Positions 26,858 through 35,915 of a stretch of 64,000 bases of DNA are shown here, in pieces. Position numbers and translations under genes: made by a program. Position 1 is the stretch's first letter. Every line of letters starts with the position of its first letter. Under the pieces are notes generated by a model. The model was not told the DNA's origin. It searched no databases and saw only the letters and a program-made list of their open reading frames with translations. The stretch covers positions 81,044,043 to 81,108,042 of the forward strand of contig OZ022509.1 of NCBI GenBank assembly GCA_963989385.1. Reading direction: 5' to 3'. This DNA comes from Ctena decussata. Lineage: Eukaryota; Mollusca; Bivalvia; Lucinida; Lucinidae.

Positions 26858-27290
26858 TTTAAAGAGTAACTACACTTCAGGAACTGACTGAATCAGATCC
26901 AAAACCCTATCCCCAACATCAAAGGGAAAGATTGACAAAGACATTCCAACAAACAATAAATTACAAGTGATAAGCCGAGTCAGCAGCTCTTTCCCAAATA
27001 GGTGGCAACTCAGCTATCTTTATTGAACTAAATAATTAAGACCAACAGAAGGGTTACAACAGACTAAGCAAATTATATGAAAAACATTTAACAATTATTT
27101 TTACCTATTTTCTATTTTTATTATAGAAGGGTTAAAATGAGAACACAATAAATTAAACCGCACCGAACATAAAACAAATGCAACCACAACGAAAGTACCG
27201 CCTTGGGACGGTCAGTAATAACTACTGGGGGTTTAAACCGGTTTTACTGGGCCCAAACCTTCGCCCTCACCCTCCGCTGCGGTGCAGACC
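26858..27290. repeat. Dispersed repeat, about 415 bp, copy 2
   Basis: It is nearly identical to 14,036-14,455, including AACTACACTTCAGGAACTGA, GGGTTACAAC and TTGGGACGGTCAGTAATAAC. Preservation between two copies 12.8 kb apart suggests recent mobility or exchange. Confidence 0.8.
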
Positions 27291-28679
27291 TTTTGCTTTT
27301 TTTTTTTTTTTTTGCATTTTGGCATTTCAAGATGGCTGCCATCTGCCGTTGCTAAAAAAGCACAAAACATGAAAATGACAATATTTCAGTAACTGCTGAA
27401 TGGATTTGATAAAATTTGTGGCAAAATGATTCTTACATTGAGGTGTTTCAAAAATTAACAAATATAGACCCAATCAAGTTGGCCTTTGTTACTAATCGTA
27501 GCAAAATATCAAAATGAGAACATCTCAGTGGAACTGGACCAATTTTGTATCAGAATGGTCCCGTGGCAAAATAGCCATGCATGTGAGCGATATAAAGCTC
27601 ATTTGGGCCTCTTGTTAATGGAGCTTTTTCTTGTCCCACAGTTTTTAATGGATCTTTTTCAAAGTTTACATACATATTGCAGACATATTAAAATGTGCAT
27701 ATAGGCTTTTGATGAAGCCAGAATTAATTTTGACAGAATTATGGCCTTTTGAACTTTGTCATTTTAGGCAAATATTTGAACTGTAGGGTATGGAGTTTAT
27801 TAAATTGACTCGTGCGACAGTTTTCAATGGATCTTGCCCAAACTTTGCATACATCTTGTAGAAATATTTGTTTTCTCCTTCACCGTCTATAAAGGCAACT
27901 TCGCAATGTGTCAAGCAGAAATTTATCCTCCACCAATATATCCTCATCCAATGTTAATGTAGATTTCCAGTGAAAATAAAATTCTATATTTTTACAATTT
28001 AAAACATGAAAAGGTAACTTTTATTTTTCACTGTGAATGAAAATAAGATTTTGTAATTTCTGGGCTTACAATCTCTCCAAAGATGTTTCACTCCAAAGAT
28101 GTTTCACCTTCTTTTTCGAAAACGATAAATCATAGTTGCCAGTAATTAAAATAAACTCTTTAATGATCAGCTAACATACCGCTGGTGTCATCTATTGCGA
28201 TGATGTCACATTATTTCTGCATGCCACGTCAGGCAGACTGAGATGGCTATAGCTGTTGTTTTTTAGTTTTTCTTGATTCGATCTGGGAGATGGATTTTTA
28301 TAACCATATGTGCGCATGGCGGACATCTTGGTCATGGGAACAGGACTAAATATATAAATCAAGCCACAATAGGATGGACATGTTGCTCTTATGCAGAACA
28401 ACAAATCATTTACAACTGTCAGACAAAGAGCTCCTACCGGAACTAAGCAATCACAAGGGTAATTATTGTCTTAGTGCAGAGTTCACAGGAGCATGGGCAG
28501 TTCGAGGTTTGTGTTTTTACAATATTGTTAGAGTCAAAGCGAGGAATGGCGTAAAGTTTGTGCAAACTGCGAACGGGGTCATAGAACAACTTTTGATTGA
28601 AAATTTTCGTGTAAATTTCTGCCAACTCATGGTATAGATGCTTGTATATAACGAATAAAGCTACAACGACCGAACAACG
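27291..28679. other. Non-coding DNA with dispersed-repeat fragments
   Basis: A poly-T run lies at 27,298-27,313. The stretch 27,600-27,860 resembles the 34.3-34.7 kb repeat. The 87-codon plus frame at 28,374-28,637 starts with a leucine-rich segment but shows no domain, and it overlaps a 98-codon frame on the other strand, so it is not called. Confidence 0.4.
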
Positions 28680-29020
28680 GTAATCACAGGGTATAAACCA
28701 GTCCGCCAATTTTCGCTTCCTGCAGAGACTATCCATCATATTAGGCTTCCGCTGAAACTGTCCGAGATCTTTTACTTCCTGTAGGGGCTACTGTCCTCGA
28801 AAAATGGCTTCCTGCCGAGACTGTCCACGTTACTATGCTTCCTGCCGAGAGTCTCGACAGGAAGCAAAATCACGCGGACAGTTTCTGCAGGAAGCTATTT
28901 ATCACGTACAGAAATCTCAGCAGTAAGCAAGAGATCGCAGACAGTCTCGACGGAAGCCAAATATGAGAGACAGTCTCTGCAGGAAGCGAAAATGGCGGAC
29001 TGGTTTATACTCTGTGGTAA
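28680..29020. mobile_element. Palindromic element with internal short repeats
   Basis: The left end GTATAAACCAGTCCGCC (28,691) is mirrored by GGCGGACTGGTTTATAC (29,010). Each arm holds several copies of a motif near GCTTCCTGCAGAGACTGTCC, in opposite orientation in the two arms, so the whole piece can fold into a long hairpin. The similar short frames on both strands near its ends come from this symmetry. Confidence 0.8.
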
Positions 29021-29159
29021 TAGAGTTGCTGTTAACAAGTAGCTTTTACCTCTTGCAGTCTTTCCATTGGAAAAAAAATGCCTATGATTTCTTTCTTCGT
29101 CGAATTTCCAATCTTTTTGTCACAATAGAATCCTCGGAAATAACACTATATAGCCAGTT

Positions 29160-29450
29160 TTCCCCGAGGTAAATCTACATTATGTGTTCTTGCATAGCCG
29201 TCCCCATTCCCTCATATAGTGGATTTTCCCCTGATAATATGGCTTCAAAAAAAAAAAAAAAAAAAAAAAAAAAACTTCCAGATGGAATTTGGTCCCCCCC
29301 CATCTCTTATAATAATGCATACAATGACCGAACACCTTTTTTTTCTTTTCTTATCGGAAATATGGTTAATAGCCGGTTTTACGCGGGGATGTGTTCTTGC
29401 ATAGCCGTCCCCTAACCCTTTTCCCATATAGCGGATTTTCTCCTATATAG
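29160..29450. repeat. Direct repeat with A-tract
   Basis: TGTTCTTGCATAGCCGTCCC followed by CATATAG(T/C)GGATTTTC occurs at about 29,182 and 29,391. Between them lie a long A-run (29,248-29,273) and a C-run (29,293-29,301). No coding function is seen. Confidence 0.65.
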
Positions 29451-30185
29451 ATCTACATGTATATTGCTTAAAAAACACGCTTCATCATGGCATTTGCTCC
29501 CTCACCTCTCGTGATACACATAACAGTATGGTTATAATTGGAAGAAAAATGCAAATGACTGTCCCAAAAATACTGCCGAATAATAGATGCTAGAACCGCA
29601 TGCATGAACTAATCAGTCTTTTATAGTTTTTCTTTTTGGGAATTTGGCGACGCTAGGAGTCTGGGCGGGGCGGGGGCAGGAGTGGGGAGCGGGAGAGGGG
29701 TATTTGTTCAAACAAATAAAGCATCCTTTACTTTACATATAGAACTGTTTGAAATAATCATTAGGTCATTTAAGTTGGCTACTTTCGATTTCACAAATTT
29801 AGATAAAATGGTAAAAATACAATGTAAAAGCGCGGGGCTCTATTCATTGCCCCGCTTCTGTCTATATTGCATTGCTCAACGGGGAACCAGAAAACATTAA
29901 TTGTATTCTGAGAAGCGATTTGCCGTTTAATTTATTTATTAGAAAAAAAACAAGTTATCCATACTTTTTGCTATATATATATAAATATATTCACATCATC
30001 CCATATTTTATCACCAAACGTGAAGGTTGTAGCGTGTTTTTTTTATGATTTGTGTTGAAACGTTTATACCACTGAAGGGCTGTGAAGAATTTAATTTGAT
30101 TCTATGATGGCTGAGTGTGGCAGGCCACGACCAGTCTGCACTTAGTCTAAGGCACTTGACACAAGGGACAGTTGGCCTATTATAA
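29451..30185. other. Unassigned non-coding DNA
   Basis: There is a G-rich tract at 29,660-29,700 and a TA dinucleotide run near 29,970. No gene was recognised. Confidence 0.35.
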
Positions 30186-30253
30186 CCCAGCAGGCACATG
30201 ACGTCGTAATGACGTCAGTGCGACGTCATTTCGAATGTTATGTGCCCGCTGGG
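30186..30253. repeat. Short inverted-repeat element with three GACGTC sites
   Basis: CCCAGCAGGCACAT at the left is mirrored by ATGTGCCCGCTGGG at the right. Inside, GACGTC occurs at 30,200, 30,211 and 30,222, at 11-bp spacing. The middle one forms the full CRE palindrome TGACGTCA. It is probably a small non-autonomous element. Confidence 0.7.
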
Positions 30254-30583
30254 AAGTAGCTGGACCAGAACTACTTAAAGGTGTATAAATGTGTCTTTTG
30301 CAAGCGTTTATCTGTGTTCAGTGAGCGCAGCAGAGCGAATGGTCAAGTGGATTTCTTGCAGGGAGTTGTGGATTCGGCACCAACTAGCGACGCCTGTTCG
30401 ATTTATTTCTTCAGTTCTATGATAAGGACTTGTCATAGCGACATGAATCTTAGCGGAGTTTGGCTTCTGTTCTTTTGGATTATTTTGGCTTTTTATAAGT
30501 TCTTGCTGCACCTGTAGCAATTGTCTGTCTCATCTTACGCGACACAGAGGTTGAGGTGGCTCGATGTGAAATTTGTAATAAAA

Positions 30584-30817
30584 TTATTGCAGCTCAACAA
30601 CTTCGAACTCCGTCTGACAAACGGATGAGAAACTGACACGGAACAGCTTTTCCCACCTAATCTTTCCCCTCGCAAAACTGGCTATATATCTTTTTTTCAG
30701 TTTCCTCCTTGCGGCGCTTTCTATTTCCTTCAAACTTCCCTCAACGCTCAGCCTCCTCTCATTTTGTGAATCACCATGTAGTGATCTACGCACAAAAGCG
30801 GTGAAGGTTGACGCCAT
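30584..30817 (-). CDS. Possible small protein or first coding exon, function unknown
   Basis: A 77-codon frame starts MASTFTAFVRRSLHG and contains a basic stretch (ARRKLKKRY, about residues 36-44). It is supported mainly by its start context. The ATG lies in CAAGATGGCGTC, which is both a good Kozak context and a YY1-like site, with an ETS-like CGGAAGTG about 50 bp upstream. This arrangement is common at TATA-less animal promoters. No family was recognised. If it is a first exon, a candidate donor is TTAG|GTGGGA about two-thirds through, but no downstream exon was identified. It could also be a chance frame. Confidence 0.35.
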   Translation of the reverse strand: MASTFTAFVRRSLHGDSQNERRLSVEGSLKEIESAARRKLKKRYIASFARGKIRWEKLFRVSFSSVCQTEFEVVELQ

Positions 30818-30872
30818 CTTGATTGTTTGGCGTCATTACGTAACGCAGCGACAGAAAAATGTCACTTCCGTT
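30808..30872 (-). promoter_or_regulatory. Candidate TATA-less promoter: ETS-like, ATTACGTAA and YY1-like sites
   Basis: Read on the minus strand, CGGAAGTG (30,863-30,870) is followed by a palindromic TTACGTAA (30,836-30,843) and then CAAGATGGCGTC (30,810-30,821) overlapping the start codon of the 77-codon frame. The sites are seen in the sequence. Promoter function is inferred from their combination. Confidence 0.4.
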
Positions 30873-32760
30873 TGGTGTCGCCACGAAAGAAATTCCATTG
30901 AAAGTAATTTATTTTTAAAGCAAAAATATGATTTACCAATCCTCTACCATAGAGCTCCCGCTCTTTCAAAGCGCCTTCGGAGCTTTGAATTGCAGGCGCT
31001 AGGCGCCTGCAAGCGAATGCTCGCTATTAAAGAATACTTTATTGTTATCATTATTTTTATTATTGTAACACCGTTCATAGTGCAGTTCTCTTTTATAATT
31101 ATGCCTTTCAGTCTCTTGGATTTGAAATAAAGGAGAACAAAACAGTGGAAAAAGGGGGAAAAACATCTCATAAAGAAATTCTTCGTAATAACGCCTGCAC
31201 TTTCATAGTAAAGTTTGTATTTTACCTTTAGGAGATAATATGAGAAACAGCAGCAGGGGTATGCCAGTGTGAAATATGTTTCTGTAATACACACGAAAAT
31301 ATACTGCTTAATATACAGTAGCAATAAACAAATGATTTCTCACAGATAAACAAATACTGCGCCTGCGCCGGTGACACATACTTTATGGGTATGATAAGCA
31401 TCGTTTATTCATATATTAGAGATATATCTTTTTATGAAAGGATTTTTGGTGATGATGACGTCTGCAACCTGTGCATGCTCGGATCAGCAAGCGCATATGA
31501 ATGTAGGATCAGAACCTGTGCGTAGTTTACGATAACGAGTGCTCGCTTTGGCATAATTCAAAGCTGATAAAATTAATAATGATAACAATCATTTGTAGTA
31601 ATAATAATAATAATGTTTTATAATAATGATGATAAAATAATAACAATAATGATGATAATAACGGAAAAAAGTTCCCTGGCATATCAAATAAAAATATAAC
31701 TTGCGTTTTGTTTTACTTTATTATTATTATTATTATTAACAGATGATGATGCTGTTCGCTTTTGATGTTAAACCAAACATTCTCTGATGTATAAAATAAA
31801 TAAAAAATAGAGGGAAGAAGATAAAGAAAAAGAAAAGAAAAAAAAGAAGAAATTCTTTGTAATAACGCCTGACGTCCAAAGGAAAGATAGTATTTCAACT
31901 TTCCGTTTTAATGAGAATAGATAAAAACAGCCGCAGTTGTATACAATGTGAAATATGCTTCTGTAATACACATACGAATATGCAGTAGCATTGAACAAAA
32001 GATACCTTACAGGTAAACAGATGCCTGCTTTAAAAGGACGGTGTCGTATAATTTATGGGTTAGACAGGTATTTTTTTTTTTTTGAAACAGATTTTGGCGA
32101 TGGTGACGTATGTCACCCTGCATGCTCGGATCGGCATACGCACAAGCAAAGTTGGATCAGATGTGTAGTTCATGATAACGATTTTTGATCTGGCATAACT
32201 TAAAACGGCGAACCGCACAAGTTTGCTGATAACAATAGAACTAATAACAATAATGGAAAATAAAAAAATGGTAGAAAAATGTTTGGAAAAAGAATCTGGC
32301 CCTTTCTTTTTTTTTTTTTTTTTTTTTTTGTTCTTTTATTTGAAATTGTCAGAGAATGCATAACAGTTATTTTTATTATTGTCATTAGTATTTTATCATT
32401 TTTATTATTTTTCTTTTTATTATAAAACCATTGCTGACGCTTTTTTTCTTCTTCTTCTTTTTCTTCTTCTGCTTCTTTGAGCCAAGATAGTCTCAGCATT
32501 AAATACAACCAGAATTAAGAAATATATCTCAGAAACACTTCAAGAGAACGTCGAAAGTTAAGGTTTGAATTTAACTTTTCCATTTCTTGACAACATATAA
32601 CAAACAGTAGTAGTGGAGTAACAAAGCTACTGTAATACAAATACGAATAGGCTACTGAATACACAGCAGCAATAAACAAATGACTTCTAGCAGATAACGA
32701 GGTTGGATTGGCCGGATGCACACACTTTATATGTAAGCTAGGCATCGTTTTGGTATTAGA
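30873..32760. repeat. Triplicated segment of about 650-670 bp with AT-rich microsatellites
   Basis: Phrases such as TTCGTAATAACGCCTG, CTTCTGTAATACACA, AGCAATAAACAAATGA and CATGCTCGGATC recur near 31,190, 31,860 and (partial) 32,590. Between them are AAT/ATT trinucleotide runs (31,590-31,660 and 31,720-31,740) and T-runs (32,070 and 32,309-32,330). Open frames here are repeat translations. The one ending RRSLEVFLRYIS (32,515-32,745) resembles a thioredoxin-fold C-terminal helix only by chance. Confidence 0.65.
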
Positions 32761-33027
32761 TATTTCCCTCTTTTGGTAACAGTTTTAAATGATAATTAAA
32801 TAAATATACCTTTAAAAGTCGATATTGATTTAAGTTTAACTAAATATAGTAGCAGATCCTTACCTACTGTGCATAAGTAAAGCTAAACCAACAAATCGTT
32901 TGCCATATACAGCTATCTATATTGGTATTAATTTTGCGACTCCACAGCATGAATTGAAGTTATATTTCAAAGGTGCCGAAGAACCGATAGAAGCCATCTT
33001 CTGATTGGTCAGTTTATTTTTGGAGAA

Positions 33028-33265
33028 ATACGGGTCGACCCGTATAATAGGGGTCGACCCGTATTATACGGGCGGACCCGTTTAATGCGGGTCGATCCGT
33101 ATATTTGAAATTCGGGTGGACCCGTATATATACGGGTCCACCCGTATTTAATATACGGGTCCACCCGTATTTAAGATACTGGTCGACCCGCAAATTTAGG
33201 GGTCGACCCGTATCTGAAATATACGGGTTGACCCGTATTTCAGAAATACAGGTCGACCCGTATCG
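33028..33265. repeat. Cluster of 11 GGGTCGACCC-type palindromes
   Basis: Eleven cores lie near 33,032, 33,051, 33,069, 33,088, 33,112, 33,132, 33,156, 33,179, 33,199, 33,224 and 33,250, at 18-26 bp spacing. Several are perfect palindromes in the form ACGGGTCGACCCGT. Others have the central dinucleotide changed (GTCCAC, GTGGAC, GTTGAC, GCGGAC). The spacers are AT-rich. The 97-codon minus frame across it is a repeat translation. Confidence 0.85.
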
Positions 33266-33357
33266 GTGCTTTTGACCCTCTTGGTACACCATATGATCCA
33301 ATGCCATGACGTTTAATCAACGTTGGTTCAACGTGTGTCAGTGCTATGTCCATTATG

Positions 33358-33380
33358 NNNNNNNNNNNNNNNNNNNNNNN
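33358..33380. other. Assembly gap (23 N)
   Basis: A run of N. The true missing length is unknown. It lies about 90 bp from the palindrome cluster, next to AATCAACGTTGGTTCAACGT. Confidence 1.
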
Positions 33381-33483
33381 TTAAATGTCTCAGTATCCCT
33401 GACTTATTTTGAGCAGTATATTATCATAATAATTTGGCTATGAGGGGGGTTGTCCACTTCCAGAATGACCCCAAATATCAAAA

Positions 33484-33699
33484 TGAGCTGTGACACGAGA
33501 AAACCAACAAAGTGGTTGTGCACCCAGTGCAGACTCACATCAGCCTGGGCATCCGCCCAGTCTGATCAGAGTTTTGCTGTCCGCATGGAAGGAGCTTAGG
33601 CCCTTAGCTACCCTTTAAGTGCTTAGGGAAGATTCTGATCAGAATTGGCAGCTGTCTAGGCTGATCTGAGTCTGCACTGTGAGCACAACCACACTTTAT
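33484..33699. mobile_element. CAACAAAGTGG palindromic element (family P), copy 1, right end lost
   Basis: It begins GAGCTGTGACACGAGAAAAC, then CCAACAAAGTGG, CAGCCTGGGCATCCGCCCAG and TCTGATCAGAG. The mirrored half runs to CACAACCACACTTT, where the terminal repeat is replaced by a T-rich and GT-rich tract. Other copies are at 42.3, 46.2, 54.1, 58.4, 59.0 and 62.1 kb. Confidence 0.85.
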
Positions 33700-33779
33700 T
33701 TATTTTTTTTATTTTTTTTTGTGTGTGTGTGTCAGGGCTCAAATTAATATTGTGTAATTTTACAATAAGATGGACTTTT

Positions 33780-34710
33780 CCCTCCCAGAACAATCCTAAA
33801 CTCTAGCTTTATATAAGATGGATCCAGATTTAGGGGGATGTTTTTGAAGGGAAAAACTATTGCCTTTGTACCAAATAAATATGGAGTTATGACACACTTC
33901 TGTACTGCCCTATAACAAGTATTTCTACTGAAGCTTTTGTAAGAATTTAAGCTGCTGCCTAATATGGATTATCATTGGTTCCTTTATCCCACTTTCTCTT
34001 ATATTAAGCTTAATGGGTACACTTTCAGGGCAACCAACTCTGCCATTTTCATTTTTATCTCCCTTCCCTGCTGTTAAAAAAAATTGATTCTCTAGGAGCA
34101 AATTCTTTCTAGAAAGGAGCAAATTCTTTATAGTTATCTTCACAAATTCTTTCCATTAAAAGTAGACCGATTTCGGAAGGGTTTCCTTGTCCAGAGAAGC
34201 AAACAGGAAGTAACTAGAAAATAGTGTCTGTAAAACACTAATGATGCCCTGTGCAATGCCTGTCATTGAACATGTGTACACCCCTAAAGCACCTTTTTAA
34301 GCACAAATAATATCTACAAAGAATCCACAGAAAACTTTACGAAAACTTAGTACCCTATAATGCAAAAATGCTGCCCAAAATGACTAAGTTTACATGGCCA
34401 AAATTCAGTCGAAAGCTCCAACTAAAACCCACATGCACATCTTTAATATGTCCAAAACATGTGTGCAAGGTTTCCGAGAGATCAATTGAAAAATACGGGA
34501 GAAGCTGATTACACAATGTACATACCCTACAGAGCAAAATTTGCCTAAAATGACTAGATTCAAAAGGCCGTAATTCTGTCAAAATTAATTGTAGCTCCAT
34601 CAAAAACCCACATGCACATCTTCAATATGTCCACAAAAAGTATGCAAAAAAAGATCCATTGAACATGCTATAAGTAGGTCAAGGCCAGACTTTAACCAGC
34701 AAACAACACT
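33780..34710. repeat. Mixed dispersed-repeat fragments
   Basis: A segment at 34,080-34,140 has the AGGAGCAAATTCTTT motif that is also found near 48.2, 54.9 and 60.85 kb. A segment at 34,310-34,680 has TTTACGAAAACTTAGTACCC and TACCCTACAGAGCAAAATTTGCC, reversed relative to 26.4-27.9 kb. No exon was found here, although the last TXNDC5-like exon would be expected downstream of 35.8 kb. Confidence 0.5.
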
Positions 34711-34754
34711 GTGGCTGCCGAGACAATGTCATGGTGTAAACATGCGTGAAGTTT

Positions 34755-35638
34755 CATCTTAATAGGTCTCTTAGTCTCCAAGAAATGGGAACTAAATGCA
34801 GTGGGTAAACCTTGTTGATGACAATGACAAAGTCAACTGTGACACCGCCAGAAGGTCTCTTAGTCTTTCAGAAATGGAGCTAAATGCAGTGGGTAAACAT
34901 TGTTGACAAAAATGACAAAGCCAACTCCAACACTGACACCCCCATTGCCAAGCAGTCTCTTAGTCTCTGAGGAATGGAGCTAAATGCTGTGGGTAAACAC
35001 TGTTGACAAAAATGACAAAGCCAACTCCAACACTGACACCGCCATTGCCAAGCAGTCTCTTAGTCTCTGAGGAATGGAGCTAAATGCTGTGGGTAAACAC
35101 TGTTGACAAAAATGACAAAGCCAACTCCAACACTGACACCGCCATTGCCAAGCAGTCTCTTAGTCTCTGAGAAATGGAGCTAAATGCAGTGGGTAAACAT
35201 TGTTGACGACAATGACAAAGCCAACTCCAACACTGACACCGCCATTGCCAAGCAGTCTCTTAGTCTCTGAGGAATGGAGCTAAATGCAGTGGGTAAACAT
35301 TGTTGACGACAATGACAAAGCCAACTCCAACACTGACACCGCCATTGCCAAGCAGTCTCTTAGTCTCTGAGGAATGGAGCTAAATGCTGTGGGTAAACAT
35401 TGTTGACAAAAATGACAAAGCCAACTCCAACACTGACACCGCCATTGCCAAGCAGTCTCTTAGTCTCTGAGGAATGGAGCTAAATGCTGTGGGTAAACAC
35501 TGTTGACAAAAATGACAAAGCCAACTCCAACACTGACACTGCCATTGCCAAGCAGTCTCTTAGTCTCTGAGGAATGGAGCTAAATGCAGTGGGTAAACAT
35601 TGTTGACGACAATGACAAAGCCAACTCCAACAGCATCA
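34755..35638. repeat. Tandem array of an exact 100-bp unit
   Basis: The unit TCTCTTAGTCTCTGAGGAAT, GGAGCTAAATGC(T/A)GTGGG, TAAACA(C/T)TGTTGAC, AATGACAAAGCCAACTCCAA, CACTGACACCGCCATTGCCA repeats at 34,956, 35,056, 35,156 and so on every 100 bp to 35,556, with diverged edge copies before that. Copies differ at only a few positions, so the array was homogenised recently. It lies just downstream of the last TXNDC5-like exon in the window. Confidence 0.9.
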
Positions 35639-35828
35639 GAAAGTGACCCCTATGTCGCTCCTGCTTGTTAAAGTAGTCGCAAACAAAAGTGGCAGAAAAG
35701 AATGGAGCTGTATCCATACACACAGAACTTGCGTGTAAATACATGTATGTAAGTTTAAATCAAGTACATCTATTAAACTTATTTTGACTGAATACATCCT
35801 TTTTCTTGTTCATGGAAAATGATCTAAC

Positions 35829-35915
35829 CTTTTCTCCGTCTTTGTACCATGTCATAACTGGGTAATGTTCAATCTGATGATCATCACAAAATTTGGCATA
35901 CAGCATACAGTCAAT
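35829..35915 (-). CDS. TXNDC5: TXNDC5-like exon: domain 5 VDC/cis-Pro exon
   Basis: An 87-nt, 29-codon exon from [10 protein letters not shown] to MTWYKDGEK, with acceptor TTTCAG|ATTGAC and donor AAAAG|GTTAGA. It fills the beta3-beta4 part of a thioredoxin fold. The usual VDC is IDC here, and the cis-proline is in YPV rather than YPT. It is the last exon I could find. The partner exon that should follow (C-terminal helix, stop, KDEL-type signal) is not visible downstream, where the 100-bp tandem array and an assembly gap lie. Confidence 0.88.

Noticed and set aside
26381..26891. Overlapping 121- and 135-codon frames on opposite strands
   Set aside because: They are translations of a dispersed repeat with relatives at 27.7 and 34.4 kb; no domain.
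28374..28739. Overlapping 87- and 98-codon frames as small secreted proteins
   Set aside because: One is partly in the palindromic element at 28,680-29,020, and neither shows a domain or conserved spacing.
32515..32745. Minus-strand frame ending RRSLEVFLRYIS as the missing last TXNDC5 exon
   Set aside because: The sequence belongs to a segment also present, in diverged form, near 31.2 and 31.9 kb, has no VxxY start or good acceptor at the right place, and lacks a retention signal.
33014..33307. A 97-codon frame with repeated Arg-Val-Asp/Pro-Tyr motifs as a repeat protein
   Set aside because: It is the translation of the palindrome cluster, which explains the periodicity at the DNA level.
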